In this document: positions 17,708-27,584 of the stretch, one piece after another | How positions within the stretch are numbered: position 1 is the first letter of the stretch | Layout: every line of letters begins with the position of its first letter | Source of the DNA: FEN-1297 sp963710735 | Lineage (GTDB): Bacteria > Bacteroidota > Ignavibacteria > Ignavibacteriales > Ignavibacteriaceae | Length of the DNA: 64,000 nucleotides | NCBI GenBank assembly: GCA_963710735.1 | Contig: CAVQBN010000012.1 | Coordinates: 183,993-247,992 of the forward strand | Direction of reading: 5' to 3' | Made by a program: the position numbers and the translations under genes | Notes under the pieces: model-generated | Databases searched by the model: none | The model's input: only the letters and a program-made list of their open reading frames with translations | What the model was told of the DNA's origin: nothing

Positions 17708-18382
17708 TCATTTAATATACTTTAAAATTTCAGAATATTCTTTTTGTAAATGTGAATACCATTTATATTCTTCCCATTTAAGATCTATTCTTCTCAACTC
17801 TTCTATTACATGAATCATTGCCTTAATTGAATTTTTTACATTGGTAACATTTTCATCTTCTTCTTTTTTAATTTTTTTACTTGAAGTAAAAGTGTACTCA
17901 ATTATTTTGGGTTTATAATGAACCAGTTCATTTCTTAATGTCATTAATTTTCCAAGAAATTCAAAAGCTTGTGAATCACGATTAAATTCTACATTAATAA
18001 ATAATTTTGGTATGACTATCCACTTTGATTTAACATCAAGTTTATCTAAGTAATTTTCAAAATATTTATTTGAAGAACGTAATATTGCGTAATGATTAAT
18101 AATCGTCTCTAAACACATTGCTGCAAATATTATTGAAATATGCCCAGAAGCATCACGGTCATATTTAAATCCAGCTGCAATATTTATTAAAATATCAATT
18201 TCATTCGAATCTTCATCATTTCCATCAACATCGTATCTTTCCGAAATTTTATCTATTTCCGACCAAGTATTTTTTAACTTTTCATTGAAATCCAAAAATT
18301 CACTAAAATGATTAACACTAATTTCAAAATAGTACTCACCATATGAGGTTAAATATTTTTTAGACATACTTTCTTCGTACAT
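17708..18382 (-). CDS. HEPN-like helical protein
   Basis: 224 residues, almost entirely helical. The segment LMTLRNELVHYKP at about residue 150 has the RN-x3-H signature of HEPN domains, many of which are RNases in toxin-antitoxin and defence systems, although others are inactive structural modules. AAMCLETIINHYA at about 90 looks like an earlier core helix of the same fold. The ATG at 18382 has AGGA eight bases upstream. No nucleotidyltransferase (MNT) antitoxin gene sits next to it. The HEPN call is from the motif and helical pattern only. Confidence 0.5.
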   Translation of the reverse strand: MYEESMSKKYLTSYGEYYFEISVNHFSEFLDFNEKLKNTWSEIDKISERYDVDGNDEDSNEIDILINIAAGFKYDRDASGHISIIFAAMCLETIINHYAILRSSNKYFENYLDKLDVKSKWIVIPKLFINVEFNRDSQAFEFLGKLMTLRNELVHYKPKIIEYTFTSSKKIKKEEDENVTNVKNSIKAMIHVIEELRRIDLKWEEYKWYSHLQKEYSEILKYIK

Positions 18383-18720
18383 GTAACTATTCCTATACTG
18401 TATGCATTATTTATCTTATGAACGTAGGTGTGCATGCAACTGAATCCGTCAGAGCCGGACAGGTATCTACGTTCCAATTTCTTATTAAATAATAATTAAA
18501 CGTTTTAAAAATATTCAATGCATATCTATCATTTGGGTAAATAATTCTTTTTCATTTCGGCTTGAATAGTATACAAATAGTGGCTCACCCTAACCATCAC
18601 CCCCATACATCATAATTACGTGGTCGTTTGATATTGCGGTATTAACTTAAAAAATATTTTTATAAAAAGATATAATATAATTTAACCTGCACTTATTTCT
18701 TCCTTCGGTATCATTTGATA
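18383..18720. other. Intergenic stretch without recognisable genes
   Basis: No supported gene. It contains the promoter region of the HEPN-like gene and the 3' flank of the T9SS-secreted protein. A few GC-richer phrases (GAATCCGTCAGAGCCGGACA, about 18443-18462) stand out against the AT-rich background, but I find no structure in them. Confidence 0.4.
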
Positions 18721-19800
18721 CTATTTTAATAATATCATTTTTTTAATTGCGGAAAAATGATCCGTAGTAATTCTATATAAGTAAATGCCGCTTGATAAAG
18801 AGGAAGCATTGAATTCTACGTTGTGTTTTCCTGCCCGCATTTCTTTATTTATCAGCGTTGATATTTTCTGACCGAGAATATTATAAATATTCAAAGTTAC
18901 ATTAGTCTGTTCGGGCAGATTAAAAGATATTCTAGTCGTCGGGTTAAAAGGATTGGGATAATTCTGAAACAGTTCATATTTTTCCGGAATATTTGAAGTG
19001 CTCTCATTTACAGCCGTAGGGTAATTTTCAATAAGATTAAGAAGTGGCTGGTATACGGAAACATCACCCGATATATTCGAACTGGTATCTATATAAGCGT
19101 TAAAATTACCGTTAGTTTTTGTAAGCCAGCTAAAGTCATTAGTTATAGTAGAATTCGATAGAGAACCGTTAACATAAGTATCCGTTTGAGCTACTTGTTT
19201 TTCTCTTAATGTATTAAACGTTCCATCGGGGAAAGTAATTGTCCCGAACGCATCGTAATGGACAGTAAATGTTGTTACCAGGTAAGATCCAAAGCCGTAA
19301 TTTAACGAGTCACGTCCTTCTACATAACTTTCGCCGTAATGCAGGGGAAAAATTGCACCAATAAAATTCACCTTTTCTATATAGATAGTATCCAGCCCGG
19401 GGCCGATAAAATGAGTCACGGCACCAAGGGTCCACATGGTATCTGGTGTTATCCTTAAATATTCATATACGGTATCTGAATTTCCACTTCCAGGAAGGAC
19501 TTTATTATATGTATACTGCGCATGGGTTGCCGTCGGGAATAAATTTGCGTAAGGAGTATTTGCGGGAGGAATATTTATTCGTAAGGCTGTATCGCTAAAT
19601 ATATTAGCGGGAACTGTCCATATCTGAGACCTGCCGGAAGCGTTCCCGACGTTCATTGAAATAGTATCCAGGCTAGATTCCTGCTGCCACGCTTTTCCCG
19701 GCGCAAACGTGCTTGCAATATCATTACTTGTAATTTGAATCTGGGCAAATAGGAAGGAAGGAACTAACAAATAATAAAAAACCACAGCTAGAGTTTTCAA
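18721..19800 (-). CDS. Secreted protein with type IX secretion sorting domain
   Basis: About 359 residues. The start is taken as TTG at 19798-19800, with AGGAGG seven bases upstream, giving a clean signal peptide (KTLAVVFYYLLVPSFLFAQ). The central part is beta-rich and unknown to me. The last 75 or so residues are a T9SS type A sorting domain: NYPNPFNPTTRISFNLPE, VTLNIYNILGQKISTL, SSGIYLYRI, KKMILLK. Such domains route the protein through the outer membrane and are often cleaved off afterwards. A longer reading from 19857 lacks a ribosome site and would mask the signal peptide. Confidence 0.82.
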   Translation of the reverse strand: MKTLAVVFYYLLVPSFLFAQIQITSNDIASTFAPGKAWQQESSLDTISMNVGNASGRSQIWTVPANIFSDTALRINIPPANTPYANLFPTATHAQYTYNKVLPGSGNSDTVYEYLRITPDTMWTLGAVTHFIGPGLDTIYIEKVNFIGAIFPLHYGESYVEGRDSLNYGFGSYLVTTFTVHYDAFGTITFPDGTFNTLREKQVAQTDTYVNGSLSNSTITNDFSWLTKTNGNFNAYIDTSSNISGDVSVYQPLLNLIENYPTAVNESTSNIPEKYELFQNYPNPFNPTTRISFNLPEQTNVTLNIYNILGQKISTLINKEMRAGKHNVEFNASSLSSGIYLYRITTDHFSAIKKMILLK

Positions 19801-20201
19801 TTTTAAGCCTCCTACAAAGATTGAACTTTTCAATAAGTTAAATAAACCGGCCGGCATAAACTGTGCTTCTTGTCATTTCTTCCCGCATCATAACAGATTT
19901 CACTCCGGCTCATAAGTTCATCGACTGCTTTTTTCTACCTAATGAAGCTGCTTTTCGTTCACCTCAGTTACGACTTACTTACTGATTACAGAGCTTCGAC
20001 ATACCTGTCTGCCGGGAAGCGGGTTCGAAATGATAATTATGGAAAACTACGCTTGCTTTGATAAAAAGTTAAAATAAAGTTTTATATCTAATAGATTATA
20101 AAAAATTTATTATTTCTCTTCCTAAAATTATTTAAATAGATTACTTTAGTACTGACTATTACCTAACTTCTTTTACAATTAAAAATTTAGCGGAGTGAAT
20201 T
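19801..20201. other. Divergent intergenic region
   Basis: Separates the leftward T9SS cargo gene from the rightward alpha/beta hydrolase and so should hold both promoters. The part at about 19900-20030 is GC-richer than its surroundings and contains GGGTTCGAAAT, which resembles a tRNA T loop but does not fold as one. No gene is supported here. Confidence 0.4.
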
Positions 20202-21239
20202 ATGAAAAAGAGTTGGCTTACAATAATAGCTGTATTCATCTCTTCAATATTAATTTTCAGTCAATCACCATCAACAAAACAGACGCAAAATGTATCTTCC
20301 AATAATGTGTACGCAATACATCAAGGCTTTGTTGATGCAAACGGAGTAATGATTTATTACGAGGAATTCGGTAAAGGAAAACCTTTGATGATTCTGCACG
20401 GCGGGCCCGGTGCATCGCATGATTATTTTCTTCCTTACCTTCTTCCGCTTGCAAAGCATAATCGTTTAATATTTATTGATGAACGCGGTTCAGGCCAATC
20501 ACAAAAGCTTGAAGATTTATCCCAATACACAGACGAAAATATGGTTGAGGATGTGGAAGCAGTCAGGAAAGCACTTAACCTGGGAAAAATAAGTTTACTC
20601 GGCCATTCGTGCGGTGGAGTTCTTGCACAGGCATATGCTTTAAAATATCAAAAGAATTTAACTCATCTTATTTTATGCAGTACTTTTCCAAGTACTACAC
20701 AAATGAATGAAGTATTAAAGAAGATAAAAGATAATATGTCGCCCGAGCTAAGAAATAAAATTGATAAAATGGAAAAGGCCGGTTTATTCGGTCATGGTGA
20801 ACCTTACGAAAGAAACAGGTATAGTGCTGAATATATGAAAGCAGCCTGGGGAGAAGGTTATTTTCCTTATTTATATCAAAACAGGCCTGATCCTAATTAC
20901 GACCCTGTTGCGAATGGAAATATGTCATGGGATTTATATCGTGAAATGTGGGGCTCGCACGGTGAATTTATAATTGACGGCAATCTTAAATCTGTGGAAT
21001 TTGTAAATGAGCTTCATAAAATTAAAGTCCCGACTTTAATAACATGCGGTGATCACGATGAATGTGATCCTTCACTTTCAAAGGAGATGCATGAAAAAAT
21101 TGCCGGATCCAAATTAGTTATCTTCCCCAAAAGCGGGCATATGACCTTTGTTGACCAGCCCGATATGTTTATTAAAGCGGTTGATGACTTTTTACAAATA
21201 TTAAATGATATTATTAATGTTTTGAAACAACCTGCATAG
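20202..21239 (+). CDS. Exported alpha/beta hydrolase, proline iminopeptidase-like (S33)
   Basis: 345 residues with an N-terminal signal peptide (about 1-20, LIFSQ). It has the oxyanion-hole segment LHGGPGASHDY and FIDERGSGQS as in S33 peptidases, the nucleophile elbow GHSCGG (Ser at about 145), a catalytic Asp in TCGDHDECDPS and His in KSGHMTFVD. The complete triad argues for an active enzyme, probably a periplasmic aminopeptidase or esterase; the substrate is unknown. The ribosome site GGAG precedes the ATG. A long hairpin follows the gene. Confidence 0.87.
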   Translation: MKKSWLTIIAVFISSILIFSQSPSTKQTQNVSSNNVYAIHQGFVDANGVMIYYEEFGKGKPLMILHGGPGASHDYFLPYLLPLAKHNRLIFIDERGSGQSQKLEDLSQYTDENMVEDVEAVRKALNLGKISLLGHSCGGVLAQAYALKYQKNLTHLILCSTFPSTTQMNEVLKKIKDNMSPELRNKIDKMEKAGLFGHGEPYERNRYSAEYMKAAWGEGYFPYLYQNRPDPNYDPVANGNMSWDLYREMWGSHGEFIIDGNLKSVEFVNELHKIKVPTLITCGDHDECDPSLSKEMHEKIAGSKLVIFPKSGHMTFVDQPDMFIKAVDDFLQILNDIINVLKQPA

Positions 21240-21278
21240 GACGGAAAAGTAAAACGATTAATACATATTTTGTTTATT

Positions 21279-21330
21279 ATTAACCCGCGGATTTGGCATT
21301 GCAATTCTTTTGGAAAATCCGTGGGTTAAT
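21279..21330. terminator. Bidirectional hairpin between convergent genes
   Basis: A 16-bp stem, ATTAACCCGCGGATTT (21279-21294) against AAATCCGTGGGTTAAT (21315-21330), with one G-T pair and a 20-base loop. It lies between the hydrolase stop and the end of the convergent ribosomal protein gene. It lacks a long T run, so its strength as a classic intrinsic terminator is uncertain. Confidence 0.6.
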
Positions 21331-21370
21331 AAAACTTCAATAAGGCAATTGGAAACTGTTTTAACCTAAC

Positions 21371-21484
21371 TTATGATTTAGCTTTTTCTTTCGGTTTAGT
21401 TTTTTTCTGAGGATATGGCCTCTTTTTTCCATGGGTTCCTCTCCAAATTTTCCCTTTCTTACTTTTTCTATCTCCTTTACCCAT
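21371..21484 (-). CDS. Small ribosomal subunit protein bTHX (S31/Thx)
   Basis: A 37-residue highly basic protein: it starts MGKGDRKSKKGKIWRGTHG and continues with KKRPYPQKKTKPKEKAKS. The MGKGDxKSxKGKIxRGxxGxxRP pattern is the signature of the THX/S31 family, which binds at the top of the 16S rRNA head. GGAG lies upstream of the ATG at 21482-21484 and the frame closes with TAA at 21371. It is short enough to be missed by ordinary gene callers. It is monocistronic, facing the hydrolase. Confidence 0.85.
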   Translation of the reverse strand: MGKGDRKSKKGKIWRGTHGKKRPYPQKKTKPKEKAKS

Positions 21485-21688
21485 TTTAACTCCGAATTGT
21501 TTTTAACTCTTAGGAATTAATTAAAGTTAGAAATTAAGATTTTTCAATTAATAAAATATCAATCTGGAAATAAATTTCAATTCCTTTTATTAGATATAAA
21601 ATATTTTATAAGTATGATTAAAAGATTAGACGTTTTTATCGAATGGATTCAGATTAAACCAATTTGAATATAGCTGACGGCAGATGTA

Positions 21689-22922
21689 TTATTTATACAA
21701 ATTATTCGAATACCGATGGCTCATTTTTGATGAAAGCAAAAGATTATTCTGCAGCGTCTTTGATTTATAACCCTGAATAACATCATTATAGCTGAGAATT
21801 AGTTTATCAATTATTTCATCCCATGATTGTGTTTGTGAAAATGTAAATGCATTCAATGCTATTTTTTCCCTTAGTGCAGGCTTGTTCAATAGGAATTTCA
21901 ATTTTATCAGCTAAATCGGCTGGATTATGCGGTTCAGCAATTAAACCATTTATTCCATCTTCGATTAAACCGTAAGCTCCTCCTTCTCTTACGCAAACCG
22001 GTGGAATTCCGGATGCCATAGCCTCAACAATTACATTGCCGAATGTTTCTGTGGTAGAAGGAAAAACAAAAATATCGCTTGAAGCATAAGCAGTTGAAAG
22101 TTCTGTGCCCGATAAATTTCCCAGGAAAACAGCACCGGGCATCATTTCCTCAAGTTCTTTCCTGATGGGGCCATCTCCGGCTAACACGAAAGCAATATTA
22201 TTATGTTTAGCCGTTAGAATTTTGTAGGTCTTAGCTAATGTTAAAAGGTCTTTTTCCCAAACTAAACGTCCTGCAAAGAGAAGAGTAATTTTTCCTTCAA
22301 GATTTAATTTCTTCTTCCAATTATCAGATTTAAACTTCGGGTTAAATGCATTCGTATCTACCCCGTGCGGCAGAAACTCAATTGTATTTAATCCATGTTC
22401 ATTAAGTTCCTGCATTATCGGTTGAGAAGGTACGTAAACTCGTTCGCATTTATTGTATAGATTACGAAAATAATTCCAGCTGAAGTTTTCGAGGGCTTTA
22501 ACCTTATAATATTTTGCGTAGCTTGCAAAATGAGTATGATACGTTGCTACAACAGGAATTTGAAATTTTTGTCCGTATTTTATTGCGGCATAACCAAGTG
22601 AACACGGGCTGTTTATATGCAGAATGTCGGGTTTAAATTCCATTAATTCTTGTTCAAAATGTTTTAAACCTGGAATCGATACGCGATAATCTTTATATAA
22701 CGGAAAAGTAAAAGACGGTACTTCAAACATTGTTGTTGTCTGTTCTTCTTCGGAAGGAATAATAGGGGAGAAGAAGATGTTTTTAATGCCGCGGTCTTTA
22801 AGTCCATCAATAAGCCTGTACAAGACTCTTGTAACGCCGTCATGCCCGGGACGCATAGTACCGGCAAAATATGCAACTTTTATATCTGAATTTAAATCTT
22901 TAACCGAACTACTTAATTTCAT
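21689..22922 (-). pseudogene. GT4-family glycosyltransferase, frameshifted near the C-terminus
   Basis: The main frame (21816-22922) encodes a GT-B glycosyltransferase. The N-terminal domain has AYFAGTMRPGHDGVTRVLYR; the C-terminal domain has LLFAGRLVWEKD, LAGDGP, and FVFPSTTETFGNVIVEAMASG, the E-x7-E-type nucleotide-sugar site of GT4 enzymes. The frame leaves the family pattern after PADLADKIE, and the expected continuation (FLLNKPALREKIALNAF) is in another frame that runs to 21689. Removing one T from 21896-21898 rejoins them into about 410 residues. The enzyme probably transfers a sugar to a lipid or glycan; the substrate is unknown. Even unrepaired, most of the active site is intact. Confidence 0.78.
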
Positions 22923-23306
22923 AATGCCCCCTTTATTTCAAAAAATTTAATCAACAACTAATTCTCCTGTTTATTTAGATGTTCTATCTATTTAAAAGTT
23001 CAATTATTATTTGTTCGTCAATAAAATCTTGCAATTATAGCCGCTAATCAACTAATAGGCTTGTTTAATAATGAAAGAAATTTATATTTTCCGCTAATTG
23101 AAAGTAATTTATTAGCTAATGTATATAAACTCAAGAAAAAGAAAAGTGCCATATTTTATAAAAACACAAAATATTGAGTGAAATCACTTTCAAGAGCTTT
23201 TCTTACAATTTGCATTTCAAAATTGAAAAATCGATTAAATGAATAATTATTAAACAGCCAAGTAAATTAGTATGAACATTTTTACATCTTTAGAATTATA
23301 TGGTAT
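22923..23306. other. Intergenic stretch without recognisable features
   Basis: AT-rich, no supported gene. It must contain the promoter for the glycosyltransferase, whose ATG is preceded by an AAAGGGGGC ribosome site, and the 3' end of the metallophosphoesterase transcript. Confidence 0.4.
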
Positions 23307-24248
23307 TTAAGAAAGCGAGAATTCTTTAGTCTCCGCTAACTCGTGCACTAGATTTTTCATCTTATGTTCTATTTGCTCCAATTTGAATTCTACTGTGTGA
23401 GTAAATATTTTTGATGTTGAGGCAATATCAATAAAATTAATTCCGATCAGATTATCTGAATTACTTTTTAAGCTTCCGCCTGCATTCAGAAAACGAATTC
23501 CTTTGCGTTTATATTCACCCATTTCATGAAAATGTCCATGCAAAACCAAATCAATTTCGTATCTATTGAAAAGATTAAACAGCCTTTTCTTTTTTCTTAA
23601 TTTCATAGTCTGCTTTTCAATATTCTGCCAAAAATTTCCGAATGAATTTTTACCCTTAACTTTTATTTTATTAAAATGATGATGAATCAAAATAATTTTA
23701 TTAGTGGCTTTGTATTTAAATTGTTCCAGTATTTTTAATGTTTCATCAAACTGATCAATTCCGACACTTCCGTTTGAAGCAAAAATATTTTTTGAAGTTG
23801 AATACCCTGCTATAGAATTAATTCCCACAAACAAAATTCCGTTCAGCATTTTTGCGTAAGGAAAAATGTTGGGCTTTGAAAGATAAACGCAATCAGCAAA
23901 TGTTTCTTTGAAGTAATTATAGAACAAATTAACCTGCTCATTAAAATTTACCTTACTGCATTTTTCAGGGAAAGTAAAAATATCTTCAGCAGTTTGTACT
24001 CCACCAAAAATATCATGATTACCGATTACGAGAGAAAGTTTTTGCGAATTTAATATATCTAGCTTTTTAAATAGCTGTCGTAGTATAAGAAAATCAGATT
24101 CGGTGGCATTATCGGTAAGGTCTCCCGTAATTACAATATGATCGGCGTTTTTTGATATTGCATAATTTAATAAATATTGTATGCGTTCCAGGTCGGACTT
24201 CTTAAAAAAAGTTGTAAAATGCAGATCTGATAAATGTGCTATTCTCAT
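23307..24248 (-). CDS. Calcineurin-like metallophosphoesterase
   Basis: 313 residues with the full metal-site pattern: LSDLHF (DxH), ITGDLTDN (GDxxD), VIGNHDIFGG (GNHD), LIHHHF and LHGHFHEMG (GHxH). No signal peptide, so cytoplasmic. Family members hydrolyse phosphomono- or diesters such as cyclic nucleotides or lipid intermediates such as UDP-diacylglucosamine; the substrate is not evident. It is a single gene, with the secDF terminator upstream of its promoter region. Confidence 0.85.
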   Translation of the reverse strand: MRIAHLSDLHFTTFFKKSDLERIQYLLNYAISKNADHIVITGDLTDNATESDFLILRQLFKKLDILNSQKLSLVIGNHDIFGGVQTAEDIFTFPEKCSKVNFNEQVNLFYNYFKETFADCVYLSKPNIFPYAKMLNGILFVGINSIAGYSTSKNIFASNGSVGIDQFDETLKILEQFKYKATNKIILIHHHFNKIKVKGKNSFGNFWQNIEKQTMKLRKKKRLFNLFNRYEIDLVLHGHFHEMGEYKRKGIRFLNAGGSLKSNSDNLIGINFIDIASTSKIFTHTVEFKLEQIEHKMKNLVHELAETKEFSLS

Positions 24249-24391
24249 TGATTCCTATTTGTTGTTATATAAATGTATTTACAGCATAAAAATATGAAGT
24301 CAATGTTATTAAATGATGAATTTAATGTAACTAAATGATTAAGAAAGATTTGCTTTATTTGGATAAGTAATCATAGAAGGGGAAACGGTAT

Positions 24392-24419
24392 AAAAAAAAC
24401 CGGCATATCTGCCGGTTTT
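24392..24419 (-). terminator. Intrinsic terminator of secD-secF
   Basis: A 10-bp stem, AAAACCGGCA (24396-24405) with TGCCGGTTTT (24410-24419), tetraloop TATC, followed on the minus strand by eight T. It lies 22 bases after the secF stop. Confidence 0.9.
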
Positions 24420-24441
24420 AGTAATCATAATTTTATTTGAA

Positions 24442-25581
24442 TTAGAACTGTACTTTCTTCTTTAAACGGTTCGCGTATTCAAGCACCAGTGCACTTGCAA
24501 TAAATATTGAAGAGTAAGTACCGATTATGGTTCCGAAAAATAGGGTGAATGAAAACGCTCTTAGTACTTCACCGCCGAAGATAAGAAGTACAAATACTGC
24601 AAGAAGAACCGTACCTGCAGTAAGAATCGTTCTGCTCATTGTCCGGTTAACGCTTTGGTTAATAAGTTCTTCCAAAGGCATAGTCTTATGAATTTTAAGA
24701 TTTTCTCTAACTCTATCGAAGACAATAACAGTATCGTTTACAGAATATCCAATTAGAGTTAAAAAGGCTGCAACTACTGTTAAATCAATTTCAAGATTTA
24801 ATCCCGGTATAACACCATAAAGTGCAGCATAAAGTCCCACAGTAATTAATACATCGTGGAATAATGCAACAACCGCTCCTAATGCAAATATAAACTTGAA
24901 ACGAAAAGCTAAATAAATTAAGATACCTACGAGTGATAGGAATATTGCAATAACGGCATTAGTCTTTAGTTCATTACCTACTTTTGGCCCTACGTGGTCT
25001 TCCTTAACAACTTGAAATGAATTGCCGGATACTCTTTCTTTTAAATTTTGTTTTAACCAGTCGGCAATACCAACTCTTACAACCATTTGAGTATTTGTAG
25101 GTTCTTCTGAAACCTTACCGGTTTGGTAACCAGCTTTGAATAATTGAGAAACAAGCAGATTGGCTGTATCCGGACTTGTAAAAGCATAAGTTACTGCCGA
25201 TGCTGTAGTATCAACAATTTTATAAGATAATCCCGGATGCTCTTTATTGATAACTGTGTTAATGCTACCGATTATTTTGGGGAATATTGCCCGGGGTAAT
25301 TCCTGAAGTTCGGTTCTCGCAAGTACGCCGGTTTCACCGCCGAAAGTTTTTAGTTCTACAGTGCCTAAACCAATATTAGTTAAATATCCTCTCAATGTAC
25401 TTACATTTACAGGCTTTTGAAATTCAAGCACTATCTCAGTTCCACCCTTAAAATCGATTCCGAAATGTAAACCACGGAAAACGACATTTAGTAATCCTAT
25501 TAAGAAAAGACTCGAAGAGACAATGTAAAAGATTTTTCTCTTTCCAAGCCAATCAATATGAATATCTTCGAATATACGCAT
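24442..25581 (-). CDS. secF: Protein translocase subunit SecF
   Basis: 379 residues. SecF works with SecD to pull exported proteins through SecYEG using the proton gradient. Seen here: an N-terminal helix, then FGIDFKGGTEIVLEF (the SecF FKGG motif), a periplasmic P4-like domain, and five C-terminal helices with GYSVNDTVIVFDRVREN, the conserved proton-path region. AAGGAG lies about 13 bases before the ATG. It follows secD with a 29-base gap. Unlike many Bacteroidetes, where SecDF is one fused protein, the two are separate here. Confidence 0.96.
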   Translation of the reverse strand: MRIFEDIHIDWLGKRKIFYIVSSSLFLIGLLNVVFRGLHFGIDFKGGTEIVLEFQKPVNVSTLRGYLTNIGLGTVELKTFGGETGVLARTELQELPRAIFPKIIGSINTVINKEHPGLSYKIVDTTASAVTYAFTSPDTANLLVSQLFKAGYQTGKVSEEPTNTQMVVRVGIADWLKQNLKERVSGNSFQVVKEDHVGPKVGNELKTNAVIAIFLSLVGILIYLAFRFKFIFALGAVVALFHDVLITVGLYAALYGVIPGLNLEIDLTVVAAFLTLIGYSVNDTVIVFDRVRENLKIHKTMPLEELINQSVNRTMSRTILTAGTVLLAVFVLLIFGGEVLRAFSFTLFFGTIIGTYSSIFIASALVLEYANRLKKKVQF

Positions 25582-25610
25582 TTATAAAATTGCTCCTTCT
25601 TGCGAGTTAA

Positions 25611-27584
25611 TTAACCAACAGTGATTTTAATTCCTTTTTGAACCATATAATCAAATATGACACGAGCGATAACAAGTGCACTAAATAAACTTGCCATTAA
25701 TCCGATCATCAAAGTTAGTGCAAAACCTTGCACTGGTCCGGTACCAAACTGATAAAGAATAATACCGGTAATAAAGGTTGTTAAGTTTGAATCGATAATA
25801 GCAGAATAAGCTTTAGAGAAACCGCTGTCTACCGATGCTTTCATAGTTTTACCGGTTTCAAGTTCTTCTCTAATTCTTTCGTAGATAAGCACATTCGCAT
25901 CGACGGCCATGCCTATGGTCAAAATAATACCAGCTATACCAGGCAAAGTAAGCGTTGCGTTAAACCCTGCAAGGCAGCCTAAAATAAATAAAATTGTGAA
26001 TACCAAAGAAGCAGCTGCAATTGTCCCGGCTCTTTGATAATAGATGATCATAAAAAAGCTTACAACAAGAAAACCCAGAATAGTAGAAAGGGAACCATCG
26101 TAAACCGAGTCTTGACCAAGGGACGGTCCGACAGTTCTTTCTTCAATTATATCAACAGGTGCAGGAAGAGCACCGGCCTTTAGTACAATAGCTAATAATT
26201 GAGCCTCTTTCATATCAGCCATTCCGGTAATTTCCGAACGGCCGCCTGTAATTTTGTTCTGTACAACAGGGGCTGAATAAACTACTCCGTCCAAAATAAT
26301 GGCTATTCTCTTTTTAATGTTTGCACCTGTAATTCTGGCCCAGTCTGCAGCACCCTGAGAGTTCATTGTCATATTTACTACAGGCGAAGATGTTTCAGGA
26401 CTAATATTTGCAGTTGCATTTGTAATAACACCACCCGTTAATTCAGCAGTTTTATTAACACAATAAAGCATGTAAACACCCTGTCCGTTTTCATTACCAA
26501 AAGGTTTTGCAGAAAAAACAAATTGGCAATTACTTGGTATTACTTTTTGAACGTCGGGGCGAGCAAGCCACAATTTTAACTTATCTCTATCATCAGCTTT
26601 TACATAAGCATCTGCGGTTCCGGATCTTTGATTCAAAATTGCGATAGAAAAGAAAGGATGTTTTTTTGCAAATTCTTCAGGTGTAAGCTGCTTATTTTCA
26701 TTTGTATCACTAGCGGCAACATTTTTTGAAGTCTTAGATTTACTTGTCGCAGTTTTAGTTTTACTTTCAGAGGTCTTGGATTTACCTGCGGCAGTTGTAT
26801 CGGTTTGAGTGCTGTCCAAACTAACCTTACCTGCCAAAACCTCATCAATTTTTTGCATCACGGAGTATGTAAATTGTGGTTCTTTAACAAGTTTAAATTC
26901 CAATAATGCAGTACCCTGTAAAAGCTGTTTAGCTTCTTCCTCTCTGGCAACGCCTGGTAATTCAACTATAATTCTTCTACTGCCTTCTCTTTGAATTGTA
27001 GGCTCAGATACTCCATATTGATCAACTCTGTTTCGAATTATTTCCATTGCTCTTGATACTGCATCTTCAGCATCTTTATTTAGTTCGGATACGATTTGAC
27101 CGTCATCTTCCCGGATATTACCGAAGTAACGACTTAATCGTATTCCCCTAGCTTTCATTTTTTGAGCAACCAAATCAACAACCGATACATTTGAGGTAGC
27201 CGCTTCTTTTTCAGAAGATGCCAGCACTTCCTTAAAGGTATTATCAGGATCCTTTGCTAATTTTTCTATCAATTTACCGGTATTAACTTCTAGAACGACA
27301 CGCATTCCTCCTTGCAGATCGAGGCCAAGTTTAAGGCTTTTTAGCTTGTCCTTTGTTATCGAAGGATCAGCAGCTTTAATGCTGTCTTCAACCAGCTTAA
27401 TTCTTTGATCAATTGCATCAACTGATAGCTTTGGAACAGCCTTTTCAAGTAATGCTCTTCTTTTTGCAGTCGTCTGATCAATCATCTGGTTGTTTTTATA
27501 ATTTGTGTAGGTAGGATATAATAGGTAAAGTGATAGAACAACTGCACCGATTATAAGAATAATTCTAAATCTAAGTTCTTTCAT
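25611..27584 (-). CDS. secD: Protein translocase subunit SecD
   Basis: 657 residues. The N-terminal helix is followed by LGLDLQGGMRVVLEV (the DLQGG motif), the large periplasmic P1 domain, and six C-terminal helices containing TLTLPGIAGIILTIGMAVDANVLIYERIREE (conserved pieces GIAGIILTIGMAVDANV and ERIREE). It is longer than the typical SecD mainly because of an inserted Lys/Thr/Ser-rich low-complexity stretch at about residues 257-300. First gene of the secD-secF transcript. The promoter should lie in 27585-27740. Confidence 0.96.
   Translation of the reverse strand: MKELRFRIILIIGAVVLSLYLLYPTYTNYKNNQMIDQTTAKRRALLEKAVPKLSVDAIDQRIKLVEDSIKAADPSITKDKLKSLKLGLDLQGGMRVVLEVNTGKLIEKLAKDPDNTFKEVLASSEKEAATSNVSVVDLVAQKMKARGIRLSRYFGNIREDDGQIVSELNKDAEDAVSRAMEIIRNRVDQYGVSEPTIQREGSRRIIVELPGVAREEEAKQLLQGTALLEFKLVKEPQFTYSVMQKIDEVLAGKVSLDSTQTDTTAAGKSKTSESKTKTATSKSKTSKNVAASDTNENKQLTPEEFAKKHPFFSIAILNQRSGTADAYVKADDRDKLKLWLARPDVQKVIPSNCQFVFSAKPFGNENGQGVYMLYCVNKTAELTGGVITNATANISPETSSPVVNMTMNSQGAADWARITGANIKKRIAIILDGVVYSAPVVQNKITGGRSEITGMADMKEAQLLAIVLKAGALPAPVDIIEERTVGPSLGQDSVYDGSLSTILGFLVVSFFMIIYYQRAGTIAAASLVFTILFILGCLAGFNATLTLPGIAGIILTIGMAVDANVLIYERIREELETGKTMKASVDSGFSKAYSAIIDSNLTTFITGIILYQFGTGPVQGFALTLMIGLMASLFSALVIARVIFDYMVQKGIKITVG

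Noticed and set aside
20015..20045. tRNA-like phrase GGGTTCGAAAT in the intergenic region
   Set aside because: The T loop is present by chance only: the flanking bases do not pair as a T stem and no acceptor, D or anticodon arms can be drawn.
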